From Edaphochlamys debaryana (Eukaryota; Chlorophyta; Chlorophyceae; Chlamydomonadales), in assembly GCA_016858145.1 (NCBI GenBank), contig JAEHOE010000003.1, positions 62,001 to 126,000 of the forward strand: a stretch of DNA of 64,000 nt. Reading direction: 5' to 3'. Under the pieces are notes generated by a model that did no database searches, was not told where the DNA came from, and saw only the letters and a list, made by a program, of their open reading frames with translations. How positions within the stretch are numbered: the first letter of the stretch is position 1; each line of letters opens with the position of its first letter. This document shows, one piece after another, positions 1 to 11,642 of the stretch. The position numbers and the translations under genes are program-made.

Positions 1-42
1 AGCCAAAAGCGCCCCCTGTTGTTCCACCCGGCTGTTGCACAG

Positions 43-3000
43 GTGGACGTGTGCAAGGCGCAGGTGGAGTGGGCCAAGACGGAGAAGCGCACCTTCCTGC
101 GCCAGCGCATCGAGCTGCGCCTGGCCAGCCTCTACCTGCAGGTGCGGGGCCGGCGTTGTGGGGCGGAGGGAGCCCTGTGGGCTGTGGGGTGGGGCGAGGG
201 GGTGGAGTCGGGGCCCAAGAGTCACAGCCCACGCACCTGACTTCTGGCCCTACCCAGCCGGACATGGGTGGGCTGCCAGCCCGACTGCGCGGCATTGCCA
301 TGCTCAGCCCGGAGGAGCGCCGGCCGAAGCCGCACGTGCGCGCGCGGGGCGGACCGCCGATGCCGGGGCCAAGCGGGGGCAGCCTACATGGGCAATGGCG
401 CTGTCGGACTGCCGTTGGCACTGCTGGCCCTGGAGCGGGCGGCCCCACTCCTGCCCCAGCCACTGCAGGGCCCAGCCTGGCACCGCCCTACCGGTACCGC
501 CATCACCGGCTTCAGCGCTCGCGGACCGTGCACAGACCTCTGGCAGAATGCCCCCGCGTTGTGACAGCGGCCACCTCACCCTTGTCCTCCGCGACTCGCC
601 GCGCTGCCCCCAGGTCAAGGACTACCCGGCGGCCCTGGCCCTCATCTCCACGTGAGCGGCAGCGGAGGGCGGGGCAGGGGGGTGGGCGCGAGCAACGGCA
701 GGGAAGGAGCTACGGGTCTGGATGGAGAGGCCGAGTGTGCGCTAGTGGGCAGGGCGGGGATTTGCTGGCTGACCGCCCCCCCCTGTTGACAGTGCCCCTG
801 CTGCCTCGGTTGCAAACCATGGCAGAGGGCTCCAGCCCCGGCCCGAGCCTGGTGCCTCGCCCCCGCTGTGCCCTTGCCACCACCACCACCCCTCCCCTCT
901 CCACCCGTCCCTCTACCCCCCAGGCTGCTGTCTGAGGTGAAGCGCCTGGACGACAAGCTGCTGCTGGTGGACATCTGCCTGCTGGAGAGCAAGGGTGGGG
1001 GGGACGGGTGGGGAGGGAAAGAGGGGGAGGCGGGCAGGAGGGTTGGGAGGGAGCGCAAGGGCTGAGTGGCAGCGCAAGGAGAGGCTGTCGGACACTTAGA
1101 AATCCGCGGGCAAGCGAGCAGTGGGGACTCCCGAAGCCAGGTGGAAGCCGGGCCCCTTGCTGCCCACCCCTTCCCCTGCCCTGCGGCAACCGCTCTACAA
1201 CCGCGGTCTCGCCTTCCCCTGGGCCGTCCTCTTCCCCACCCCAGTCAACCACGCCCTCCGCAACGTGCCCAAGGCGCGCGCCTCCCTCACCGCCGCCCGC
1301 ACCGCCGCCAACTCCATATACGTGCCGGTGCAGCTGCAGGCGGAGGTGGGGGGCCAGGGGGGGATGGGAGGGAAGTAAGGGATGTATGGCCTTTGGGGGC
1401 TGTTGGCGCGCTATGGGTAGGCAGGGCTTGGAGCCGATCGAGGATATGCGTAGGAGTGCATGGCGCCAAACACGGGAAGCGCTCAGTAGTTGTTGACCCA
1501 CATCTTCCACCACCGCTCTTGACGCCACCACCGCTCCTGACGCCCCCAGATCGACTGCCAGTCCGGCATCCTCTGCGCGGAGGAGAAGGACTACAAGACC
1601 GCGTACAGGTGGGGCGTGCAGGAGGGACGGGGAGGAAGGGACCGGAGGTTGGGGTGCGAGGAGTAGGCGAGGGCGACAGGCTCTGTGTACGGTCTTGCTG
1701 ACTCTCGGCTGCTGGATCCCGCCTGGTGCCGCGGCACTGGGCTTGAGGTCCCCCGGCCCTCACTCACGGCTCTCATCCTTCCTCCCCGCCCCTCCCACCC
1801 CACCCCATCCCAACCCACCCCCAGCTACTTCTTTGAGTCGTTTGAGCAGCTCTCCTCCCTGGACGACCCCCGGGCACCGCAGGCAGGGGGCGCGGGGTGG
1901 GACCGCACGGCCGTGCTCCGGATGGGGTACGATTTGGATTGGGCCCGCGCAGGCAGCGGCGCAGCGGCGGGCTCCCCGCGGACGCAGCCAGGGGCTGCCG
2001 GCGTGACGGGGTGGCGGGATCGGGGTGGCGTCGCGAATCGGCGCCCGGAGCCGTGTCAGGGGCTGTTCGCGCACGGCAGGGCGGAAGCGATGGCAAGCGG
2101 CGGTGTGCGCATGCTTGGGGCGCTCCCATCGCATGCCACCGATGGCGACCGGGGCGGTGCGCGTACGCCCGGGGGCGGCCGCCTTCTGTCTGTCGACGAT
2201 GCGCTCCCCTGCCTGGCACAGCCACTGGCCTTGCAAGCGGTAGTATCTGCGCTTGCGATGCTGCGCAGCGGCACTACTCATCCGGTCTCAACTGGCGAGG
2301 CGACGCGATCCCTCGCAACACGTCACCCCGGTCCGCCGCGCCCCCCCCCTGTCAGGTGCTCAAGTACATGCTGCTGGCCAAGGTGATGCTGGACCAGGCG
2401 GACGACGTGCCGGGTGAGGGGGGGGAGGGAGGAGTGGGAGAGAGGGGAGGGTGGGAGTCGAATTGGTGGAGGGAGAGGGGAGCAGCTGGCGGGGTGACCC
2501 AGGTCCAGCTGTGTGCACGTAACTGCAGAGCCCAGTGGCGAACAGGAGGCGGGAGGCTGCGGGGGCGGCCCCCTCACTTCGCCGGGGGCAGGCAGCCACG
2601 CCGTGGTGCCCGCGGCGCACACACGGGATCCCCCCGCATGCCCTGGACCCTGACCGCCCTTCCCCCTTCCAACTTCCCCTCCCCCCCCAGGCATCATCTC
2701 GTCCAAGGCCGGCCTCAAGCACGTGGGCCCCGAGGTGGAGGCCATGCGGGCGGTGGCGCAGGCCTACCAGGACCGCTCGCTGCAGACCTTCCAGGTGGGG
2801 GCATATGGAGGGGGGCGGGGGGAGGAGGGAGCAGAGGGGAGGGGCTACCGGTAGGCTTGTGGTGGGCAGTGGGACTTCGGCGGTAGCCACCTTTTGCTCA
2901 GGGAATTCCCTGTGCCTACCCCGGCTATGCTTCGCTAGCGAGGCCAAGCTGCCCTCTAAACCCACAAAAAAAGCGTCCACTCCTCACACAAGCACTCCCC

Positions 3001-4016
3001 CCGCCTCCCTCCCCCCCCTGTCAGGACATGCTGGTGGCCCACAAGGCCCAGCTGGTGGACGATGACGTGGTGCACGCGCACCTGGCCGAGCTGTACGACA
3101 CCCTCATGCAGCAGAACCTGGTGGGAAGCTGGGGAGCCGGGGCGGGGCGGAGAGGGGTGTGGCGGACGGCGGAGATGAGCACTTGAGCAGGGAGGGGTGC
3201 GCAGTTGCTGTCGCTTGCTCCCAGAGGAGGCACGAGCCCCTTCCCCTCATGCAACCCCCTCGCCTCCCCAAACCCCCTCGCCTCCCCAAACCCCCTCGCC
3301 TCCCCAAACCCCCTCGCCTCCCCCTCACCCCACCCCAGGTCCGCATCATCGAGCCCTTCTCCCGCGTGGAGATTGCGCACGTGGCCTCCCTCATCGGCCT
3401 GCCCCTGGACATGGTGGAGGGCAAGCTCAGCCAGGTGGGGAGAGAGTGGGTTGGGGGTTTGGGGGCGAGGGATGGGGCCCTGCAGGAGGCGACAGTAGAA
3501 AGGTTTCGAGGAAGGAGAATGGCAAGTTGGTTCTGTGGTGGGGAGGGTGGGCGGATCGCCTGGTGCATGGGACGGTCGGGCGCCGCACTGGGCACCGTGC
3601 CACCTTCCCAACCGCGCCCGATACCCCTGCACATCTACACCGGGGGCGGGGGGCGGGGCTGTCCACCCACGGTTCGGTCTGCCGGGCACACCTACACACG
3701 AGGGACGCGGGGCACGCCTGTCCGTATCGCGCACGACACGGCCCGGCCCGGCTCGCGCGCGGCACCTGGGGGGGCCTACGTCTGTCCGTCAACGGGCGAC
3801 CCTCACCAGGACCCCTCCTCCCTCCTCCCCTTCCTCCTCCCCCAGATGATCCTGGACGGCAAGTTCAGCGGCACCCTGGACCAGGGCGCCGGCTGCCTGG
3901 AGGTCTTCTCGCCCGCGCCCGTGGACGCGGTCTACCCGGCGGCGCTGGGGGTGCTCGATTCGCTGGGGCGGGTGGTGGACACGCTGTTCGCGCGGAGCCA
4001 GCGGGTGGTGGCGTAA
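43..4016 (+). CDS. RPN6: 26S proteasome regulatory subunit RPN6 (PSMD11), 5' truncated by window
   Basis: Lid subunit of the 26S proteasome regulatory particle; in the family it helps clamp the lid to the base and core. Eleven exons are seen: 43-141, 614-651, 924-994, 1245-1345, 1550-1608, 1825-1882, 2356-2413, 2691-2794, 3025-3120, 3339-3434 and 3846-4016, giving 316 residues before the stop. Human PSMD11 has about 422 residues, so roughly 100 N-terminal residues lie upstream of the window. Diagnostic segments are [49 protein letters not shown] and the C-terminal PCI winged helix with [13 protein letters not shown] followed by [18 protein letters not shown]. All introns are GT-AG except 1883-2355, which needs a GC donor (CAG/GCAGGG). 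Coding and splice phases agree throughout, so the gene looks functional. Confidence 0.93.
3255..3323. repeat. 18-bp minisatellite in an RPN6 intron
   Basis: Three perfect 18-bp units (ccccctcgcctccccaaa) and a fourth 15-bp partial unit lie end to end just before the acceptor at 3338. They form an expanded polypyrimidine tract. No coding role is apparent. Confidence 0.9.
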
Positions 4017-4310
4017 GAGGGAGGGGGTGGATGGTGGGGAGGGGGTTCGGGGAAATGGGGATGGGTGGACGAGGGAGGAGGGTCGGCATGCAGGGAGGAG
4101 GTGGAGGAGGCCTGGGCGTGGTGCGGATGCCAAGTTAGGAGGAGCACTAAGGAGCAGGAGGCTGTTCGTCAGGTTGCCGGAGCGCGGAGCGTAGATAGGG
4201 GACCGCCTGCATGCTCGCGCAGGCCCAAGGCGGCGGCGGGGAGGGCACGTTGGTGTAGGCCCGATGGAGGCTGGCGGCCGCGTCCCCCGGGTCGGCTCAA
4301 CCAGGCCGGT

Positions 4311-4315
4311 TGTAA
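4311..4315 (+). terminator. Putative TGTAA polyadenylation signal of RPN6
   Basis: TGTAA, the usual poly(A) signal of volvocine green algae, occurs 295 bp after the RPN6 stop and before the next gene's ATG. The rest of 4017-4543 shows no gene and is probably 3' UTR plus the promoter of the next gene. Confidence 0.5.
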
Positions 4316-4543
4316 GCTTTGAGGACACGCAGCCACGAGATTACTCGAACACGACAAGGTGTGCTGAAGCTGCAAGGGCGCTGAGCGGAGCGTGCCAGGC
4401 GACGCCGAGCGACTCGCAGCTGTCCAGTCGTTTTCGAGTGTTGCGTGCCGTCGCGCTAGACGCGACAGCTTTTTCTTTGCATAACGGTATACAGACGCAC
4501 TTCGGGTTGCATAAACACGCTGCTCAACCTAACAGCAAGCAAC

Positions 4544-7198
4544 ATGCAGCGCGCGATGCTGCCGTCCGCGCTCCCCGGCAAGTCCGCTGGGCAACCCAGA
4601 TGCGCGTTCAGTCGGCAGATGCCACTGGTAGCTCCGATGCCTGCCCGCTGCCCGTCGACCCAGCCGCGCAGCCGGCAGCTCGTGGCGCCCGTGGAGATGG
4701 GCCGTCGCTCGGCGAAGATTGCGCTCCGCAAGGTGTGATCAGCATCGAGGCTTAATTGCTCGAAGAACGGGCTTGTCGGGGTGTGGTGGCTGCGATGGCG
4801 ATGGGTGTGGCGCGGAGGGGACCTGGCTGGAGTTGCTTTGGGGTCCGTGGAGGGAGGGAATCGGCAAGACAACAACGAAGGTGTCGAAGATACCAGGTGG
4901 GGCGGGGGCCAGCCTTACAGGCCCCTGGCACGGCCAAACACGCCCCCACCGCCCGACCCCGCTTTACAGGGCAAGTCCGACGCCAAGAAGGCTAAGATCT
5001 ACGGCCGTATCGGCAAGAAGATCATTCAGCTGTGAGTCTCAACTCAGAGTGCATTGCTGGGCTTGTGCTGGCGAGTGCAGGGGTGCGGTGTTGGGGAGGG
5101 TCCCGGAAAGGTAGAGCCGTGGGGGAAAGTGGGCAGGGACGTCAGGTCCCGTGCGCGACCTGCGGGGGCGGGATCAGCCCCACCTTCAAGCATGGTAATT
5201 CCTCAGCAGCCTTCAGGGACCCCACTGCAGCCGTGCAGCGTGTGCATTGGTAAGGCCCATGACACGTGACAGCTGAACGGGCTATGATGTGGGCTCGCCC
5301 GGGCTGTGTCCGCCCGTCCCACGTTAGTGCTCTCGCCTACGACGGCGGCCTGGCACGCGGCGACCAGCACGCGCTGGCAGCTCGAGGGCGCGGGCACGGG
5401 CCATGTCATGCGGATGCGGATGCGGATGCGGATGCGGATGCGGATGCGGATGCGGGTGCGGATGCGGATGCGGGTGCAGTTGTACGGCACGCAGCAGAGC
5501 CGCCTCCTGGCATGCCTGCAGCTGCGCCCAAACTCCTTACGCGGCCGTCCCAGCCCCACAGCTTTCGACACCCTACCCGCCGACCCCTCAGCACACTCAA
5601 CCTGTCCCAGCCCCCTGCACCCACCCCTGTCCCCCACCCTCTCCCGCTCTCCAACCCTCTCCCCCCAACCCCTCTCCCCCTCCCCTTCCCCGCCCCCTCC
5701 CACCCCAGCGCCAAGGCCGGCGGCGCCGACCCCGTGTCGAACGCCGCCCTGGACACGCTGCTGCGCCAGGCCAAGGACCTGGGGGTGCCCAAGGACGTGA
5801 TCGAGCGCAACCTCAAGCGCGCCACGGACGCCAAGCAGGGCGACTACCAGGTGCGGGGAGGGGGGAGGGGGGTGGGCGGTGGGGGTGTTGAATGAGGGCG
5901 CCGGGTGGTGGCGTGGTGCGTGGTGGGGTGGAGCTAGACGGTGGGAGAGCGGGCGGGTTGTGGGTCGGATGGACTGGGGAGGGACTAGCTGTGGGCCGGG
6001 GTTGAATCGCCGTGAGAGACCTGCTGCCATCCGCCCCCTCACACCGTCCCCCGTCCCCCGGCCTGCAGGAAATCACGTACGAGGCGTACGGCCCCGGCGG
6101 TACGGGCCTGGTGGTGTTCTGCCTGACGGACAACGTCAACCGCACCGCCTCCGAGGTCAAGCCCACCGTCACCAAGGCGGGGGCCAAGGTGCGGCCCTTT
6201 GTCATCATAACGAATGCCCCTGCCGTGCCCTGATGGCTGCCTACTCATCAGTACTGAAGCCGACCGAACACCCCACTCTGCCAGCCTCCTTCCTATACCT
6301 GACGCCCGTCACGCTTCGCCCACGCCAGCCGCCTCCAACCGCATCCAACCGCATCCAACCAACCGCCCGCAGGTGGCCGAGCCCGGCTCCGTGCTGTTCA
6401 ACTTCCAGCGCTGCGGCCTGATCGTGGTGGACGGCACCACCGAGGACGCCGTGTTCGAGGCGGCCATGGAGGCGGGGGCGGAGGACGTGGCGCCCGTGCC
6501 CCCGGAGGAGGACGGAGCGCCCAGCACCAGCTACAAGGTGGCGGGGCTGGGGGGGGGGGGGGGGGGGGGGAATGTGGTGGGCTTGGGGTAGGGGTAGGGG
6601 GGCAGGGGCGGGGAGGGAGGTGGGATGCAGGCTGGGGGCAGGCGGAGTGGGGGCAGGGGAGGGAAGGGAGCGAGGCAGCGCTGAAGGGAACGGTGGGGGT
6701 TTGGCAGCTGGAACGGGGATAGGCTGGGAGAGCTCGGCTCCTGTCCCCACGCCCTCCCCTATCCCCCACCCTCCTGCAGGTGTTTGTGCCCGTTGAGGCC
6801 TACACCTCGGCCAAGGCAACGCTACGGACCCTGGGCTTCACCGTCAACGAGGAGGACAGCGACCTGGTCTACAAGGCGGCGGCGCCCGTGGAGGCGAGCA
6901 GGGGGGCAGGGGGGAGGAGGGAGGCGGGCAGGGGGGCAGGGGCGCAGGGGGGAGGCTGAGGGATGGGGAGGAGGGGAAGAAGGGGCATGGGCTCACGCAG
7001 AGTGCCTGCCTGCCCCTCTCCAAACCGCCTTGGTGAATGGCGCTCGCCACCCACCCAACCACCGCACCAACCAACCGCCCAACCAACCGCCAGGTGGACG
7101 ACGACGCGTTCGCCAAGTGCGAGGCGCTGGTGGAGCGGCTGCTGGAGCTGGACGACGTGGAGGGGGTCTTCACCAACTGTGATGGACTGGTGGTGTAG
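4544..7198 (+). CDS. YebC/PmpR/TACO1 family protein, probably organelle-targeted
   Basis: The YebC family (DUF28) includes bacterial regulators and translation factors and the mitochondrial translational activator TACO1. Exons: 4544-4732, 4970-5031, 5709-5850, 6069-6188, 6373-6537, 6780-6887 and 7094-7198, about 296 residues. The first 60 or so residues are basic and rich in Ser, Arg and Pro, as expected for a plastid or mitochondrial transit peptide. The family core follows: [69 protein letters not shown], and a C-terminal [13 protein letters not shown]. The start is the only ATG that opens this presequence in frame. The sixth intron could begin at 6888 (GT) or at 6894 (GC donor, adding Val-Glu). 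Which organelle is targeted cannot be decided by eye. Confidence 0.88.
5408..5477. repeat. (ATGCGG)n hexanucleotide microsatellite
   Basis: About eleven consecutive six-base units, two of them carrying g for a, lie in the second intron of the YebC-family gene. The tract is open in several frames (Asp-Ala and Met-Arg repeats) but lies between splice sites that restore the conserved protein, so it is intronic. Confidence 0.93.
6549..6570. repeat. Poly-G run, 22 bases
   Basis: An uninterrupted run of G starts just inside the fifth intron of the YebC-family gene (donor at 6538). Its length may be uncertain because homopolymers are error-prone in assemblies. Confidence 0.9.
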
Positions 7199-7324
7199 AG
7201 GGGTTGTGTCGGGGGTGCGGGGGTGGGGGGGTGAAGGCGAGGGGCTTGCGAGGGATGTGGAAGGGGTAGTAGAGGGTAGGGAGAGCGCCGGATGAGCCTG
7301 GGAGTCGGCTTGGGTTGGAGGAAG

Positions 7325-7329
7325 TGTAA
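7325..7329 (+). terminator. Putative TGTAA polyadenylation signal of the YebC-family gene
   Basis: TGTAA lies 127 bp after the stop codon, a typical distance for volvocine algal genes. From 7330 to 7754 nothing recognisable is present. Confidence 0.6.
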
Positions 7330-7754
7330 GGGAATGGGAGCACTGGTCACTGGAGCATGCCCAGGTCTAGATATCTAGGAGGCCAAGTAAACGAGGGTGT
7401 GTCGGTGGGCTCACCAGGGCCAGGACGCAGGGGCAGGTGCAGACGAGGGAGGGCTTGGAATGAGCCCGAGCGCGCGGATCTGGGCCGAACGTATTGCAAG
7501 AGCAGGCAAGAGCACATGTCTCCTCCTCGTCGATCGGGTGTAGCGGGGTGGCGCGTGAGTCGACATGCGTTCCCTTGTAGCTGGCACCAAACGCCCTTGA
7601 GCCCGTGACGTCCCCCTAGCACGGCTGGCAGTTGCAGCCTGGCACAGTCACGCGGTTCACGCCCAGCGCAAGTTGCGTACAGGTCCTCAGTTCATAGAAC
7701 CGCCGTATGGGTATCTACACGCCTATCCTTGAGGCGAGGAGCGTGTCTGCTACG

Positions 7755-8109
7755 CTCGGGAGGCCATCCATCACGCGGCTTGCTATTTGCTCCTGCAAGG
7801 CTGCAACCGCGGGGCGGCGGGGGTATCCCCCCTGCCTGCTGACGGCCCTCGCCACATCAGTTAGGGGAAGCCACCACAACACACGCAGCGTTCGCTTGGT
7901 CTGGGGGGGCCCTGAGGCCGTCAAATATTGCGGAAGGTCCCGAAGGACACGACCGACGGGGAAGGAATAAGTTTTCAACCAGCAATAGTCGCGACTCGGT
8001 TAGACCTCATAGTCTGCGACGTTGCCCCAAGCGCAAGAATGGGATTTCAGGAAAGGCATGAAGGGGAGCCACCCAGGCCCAGACGGCTCTGGTGACCGAG
8101 GGGCGATGA
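7755..8109. repeat. Direct repeat, left copy (flanks F-box-like gene)
   Basis: This segment recurs at 10743-11086 in the same orientation. A core of 207 bp (7831-8037) appears identical to 10804-11010. The first 70 and last 70 bases are alike but differ by small indels and substitutions. No terminal inverted repeats or open frame with recognisable similarity was found. It ends 114 bp before the ATG of the F-box-like gene. Confidence 0.9.
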
Positions 8110-8223
8110 GACGGGTCGGGGAGACCGGAAAGGCGTGCCATGCAACTCTGCTATCATGCCCAGCACACTGATCCAGCCCCACACAGCTGTTGTGCACTGC
8201 TCGTGTCATAAGCTGCAAGGGAT

Positions 8224-10211
8224 ATGGAGCCGACTTCGTTTAGTGACCTGCTGCGTATACTTCCGCCAAGCACATACAAAGCGCTATACGACGGGTTTAG
8301 GCAACTGCCGCCCTGGGACATCAGGCAAAACATACGCAGCGCGCGGCTGTCTTGCAAAGCGTTTCGCGACGCGATCGACAGCCAGGTCGGCAGGGACTCG
8401 TTCGTCTCGCTGCCTGCCGATATGGAGCTGGAGCAGGTGGCGCTGCTGGCCGCAGAGGGTCACTGGCTGCAGCGCTGGCCGCAGTGCTGCAACGTCGGAC
8501 TGTACTTCATGGATGGGCGGGTGTGCCTGCCCTTCGCCTCGGCAGCACCCGAGGCTTGCCGGCGGATCACGGGCCTGACGCTGGGGGACTACGACGACGT
8601 GGCAGAGAGATACTATCGCGGGATCCCGTTCCACAGCAGCGCCCTGCACGGCGTCCTCTCCAGGCTACCAGGGCTGCGCACCCACACTCTGGACGCCTTC
8701 GCCCCAGCCCCGGCCAATACTGCTGAGCGCGCCCTGGCAAAGCACGCCCTCTCGCTGCTGCCCAGTTTGACGTACCTGGACATCGCGGACTTCGGCTTCC
8801 TGCCGTGCCTGCCCGACAACCTCATGACGCAGCTGACGCATCTGGGCATTGGCGCTGGAGAGCAGAACCCCCGCCCGTCGGCACGCAAGCTAGCGGCCTG
8901 GGTGACCAGGCTGACCGCCCTGCAGGACCTCCGGCTCACGGCGTGTGGTGAGGCGCGCCTCCGGTACAGCGAGCTGCCCGTGCTCCTTGACGCGCTGCCA
9001 CCTTCCGTGCAGGAAGTGCTGGTGGGGGAGTTTGGGCGTGGAGGGAACCGCGAGGGCGAGGAGGTCGCGTGCCTTCTCTCGGGGGGAACGCTCTCTGAGG
9101 TCCGCGTGCATGGGGCGTACAGGGGCGAGCTGACGTACCGCAACGTGCCAGCACTCCTCGCCAAGGGCCTGCTGCCAAGCCGCAAGTGTGGGCCCCGGCT
9201 GCCACACCTGGATCTGACGATCGAGCTCGATGCCAGCGACGGCGTCCCCGACCCAGACCCGGCGGCGGCCCTGCTGGCTCGCTGCGATACCATCACGCCG
9301 CCCCGCACGCTTTCAGCAGCCCCGGACGCGGAGCAGACCCTGTCGCTTGTGCGCTCCCTGGGCTTGCCTGCTGAGGGGATCAGTTGGAGGGATTGCACGG
9401 GCTGCCCCTTCGGGGAGAAGGTCTGGCTGCGGACCTCCATCGGTGCGGCCAAGGCCGGCCGCAGCAGCGCCACCGGCGCTGCTCGCTCACTGCGGCCCCC
9501 GCGGCCGCTAGCGGTGCTGCCCCCGGCGGCGCTGGTGGCCGGCGTGGTGGAGCGCATGCTGACGTCAGCAGACTGCAGCGGCGCACGCAACCACTGCCTG
9601 CTCCTGCGCGGGCCCCTCGTGCGGCGCCTGGTCGCAAATCCGGCCGCGCTCCGAGCGGGTATGAAGCGGCTGAACGTGGCAGTGACCGCCGCGCACCCGA
9701 GCTTTTATGCGGACCCGCGCATACCGTGCGCTCCCGACGGCTGAGGCCGTGGCGGTCTCCTGCGACCGGATTGGGACGGACGAGGCAGGGGCGGGGGCGA
9801 GCGCCCTTGCGGCGAGCGCCGCTGTGGCGGCATTGGCGCGGCGCTTGGCGGCGGAGTCAGGAAGCGGGAGCGGCGGAGCTCGACGCCACGCCGGGGTGCA
9901 AGTGGGGTGCCGCCGTCATGCGGGTGGGCGACGCACGGTCACACTTGTCGACCTTGGCACTTTCGGCCCGCTTTTACACCTTCCTTGTCTCACCCCTGCA
10001 GGTGCTGCAGGCCCTGTGGGACGGCGAGGGCGAGCAGGAGGGCGCGGCGGGGAGTGAGGAGGCCAATGAACGCAACAGCAGCACGGCCGATGGGGCTTCT
10101 GATGGAGGGGCCCCGGGGCTGGAGCGGCTGAGGTGCCTGCTGGAGACTTGGGGCGGGCTACGGAGCCTGCCTGCTCCGGAGTTCCTAGACGTGTCGGGCG
10201 AGACGTCGTAG
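8224..10211 (+). CDS. F-box/LRR-like protein, probable frameshift near its 3' end
   Basis: An uninterrupted frame from 8224 to 9744 gives 506 residues. Residues 1-60 (SFSDLLRILPP and then RLSCKAFRDAID) resemble an F-box-like helix bundle, which in known families recruits SKP1-cullin ubiquitin ligases. Leucine-rich repeat-like segments follow (LTYLDIADFGFLPCLP, LTALQDLRLTACGEARL, PSVQEVLVGEF). After SFYADP the frame runs into a stop at 9742-9744. A plausible continuation is open in another frame (ALPTAEAVAVSCDRIG), runs to 9901, and splices over a 100-bp GT-AG intron to 10002-10211, ending GLRSLPAPEFLDVSGETS. One indel around 9700-9740 would therefore join the parts. Either the gene is recently broken, the assembly is wrong, or the protein really stops at 9744. 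The function is inferred only from fold-like features. Confidence 0.6.
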
Positions 10212-10742
10212 TACGATAGGGACGGGGGGCTGTCAGGGGTGTCATTGCAGGTGTGCGATCAGCGGCCTCGTTGCATTGCAGTCCGGTTTGATGTGTCCAG
10301 TGTGCATGTGCGGCCATGGGGGCTGCATGTGCAGGGAGGGGGCTCGCTGTGCACTCCACTGTCCAATGCACGTCAAGGGCGTAGGTCATGACTAAAAGGG
10401 GCCAGCTGGGGAGTAGTGATCGGCTTGCTGGGAACAGACGCGGATTACATTCAACATATGCTTGCTCCTGCGCTGATCACGGTGCACTACGCCCCGCCAG
10501 CTGCCGCCTCTCGCTCCTGGGGCATCCTGAGCCTTCCCGCACCCAGTTACTCGGTAACCCAAAGCAGCTCCCGCCCCGCCGCACAGGGCCTCACTGGCCG
10601 GCCTATCCACACCGCTCCCTCCACCCTGCCCATGTGGCCCCCGGCAGGAGGTAAGGGGACACGGGGGGACACCGGTCGCTCTCCCCTGGTAAGGCGACAG
10701 AGAGGGACAGCGGGGGCAGGAAGCAGACTGCAAGGGCTGAGA
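10212..10742. other. Gene-free stretch after the F-box-like gene
   Basis: No conserved coding segment or splice-consistent exon was found on either strand. It probably holds the 3' UTR of the F-box-like gene. Confidence 0.5.
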
Positions 10743-11086
10743 CTCGGGAGGCCATCCATCACGCGGCGTGCTTGCTGCTCCAGACACAGCGGGCGAGGTC
10801 GCCCCTGCCTGCTGACGGCCCTCGCCACATCAGTTAGGGGAAGCCACCACAACACACGCAGCGTTCGCTTGGTCTGGGGGGGCCCTGAGGCCGTCAAATA
10901 TTGCGGAAGGTCCCGAAGGACACGACCGACGGGGAAGGAATAAGTTTTCAACCAGCAATAGTCGCGACTCGGTTAGACCTCATAGTCTGCGACGTTGCCC
11001 CAAGCGCAAGGACAAAATTTTCTTGGGAAAGGCATGAAGGCCAGCCACCCAGGCCCAGACGGCTCTGGTGACCGAGGGGCGATGGT
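10743..11086. repeat. Direct repeat, right copy
   Basis: Right-hand partner of 7755-8109, about 2.98 kb away in the same orientation, with the identical core at 10804-11010. The remaining stretch to the SET gene stop (11087-11642) shows nothing recognisable. Confidence 0.9.
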
Positions 11087-11642
11087 GGGTGCATGAATCG
11101 CTCGCAAGGCCGCCCGCGACGCACCGCTCGCCCGTTGCCCGCGATTTCACGTCCAACAACGACTGTTTGCACGTGGTGAGCTGTAATGGGGGCGTGCTCT
11201 GCGACATCTTGCCGGGGGGCGGACATCTCGCGGGACGCCTGGATGGTCGGGGATGCCCACGCGAGCAGGCTACTCACGGTACGTCGCGAGCTCTCACCGA
11301 GTTGCGATTTTTGCTGGTAAGCACGTACTCCTTCAACGGCTCTTGGACTTCCCGCGCTTGGACTTCCCGCGCTTGCGCCAGGATGTGAAAGCCCACCCAC
11401 TCTGATCGTATCGACGAGAGCCGGCGGCGAGCAGGGGCAGCTCAATTCCAGCTCCGACCGGGGAGCATGCCCCGCCCTTGTCCTCCACGTCCTATGCGGA
11501 GGCTATGCCTTCCTTCACCCGTCCTTCACCTATCCACCACGAGGCCAGCTCTGCGATCCTCCCCTGCACCCGCCAGTCCACTTAACAGCCAGTGGCCACA
11601 CCCATTCGACGCATGCGCTCCCAACACCACAGGATACCCCCC

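Noticed and set aside
3255..3323. Regularly spaced repeats that might suggest a CRISPR array
   Set aside because: Units are contiguous with no spacers and lie in a eukaryotic intron.
5203..6042. 279-codon minus-strand frame with a long Arg-Ile repeat
   Set aside because: The repeat is the ATGCGG microsatellite read on the other strand, and the frame crosses the splice sites and exons of the YebC-family gene.
8613..9590. Long antisense open frame (325 codons) across the F-box-like gene
   Set aside because: GC-rich shadow of the plus-strand frame; composition is Arg/Ser-rich without conserved segments, while the plus strand has F-box and LRR-like patterns.
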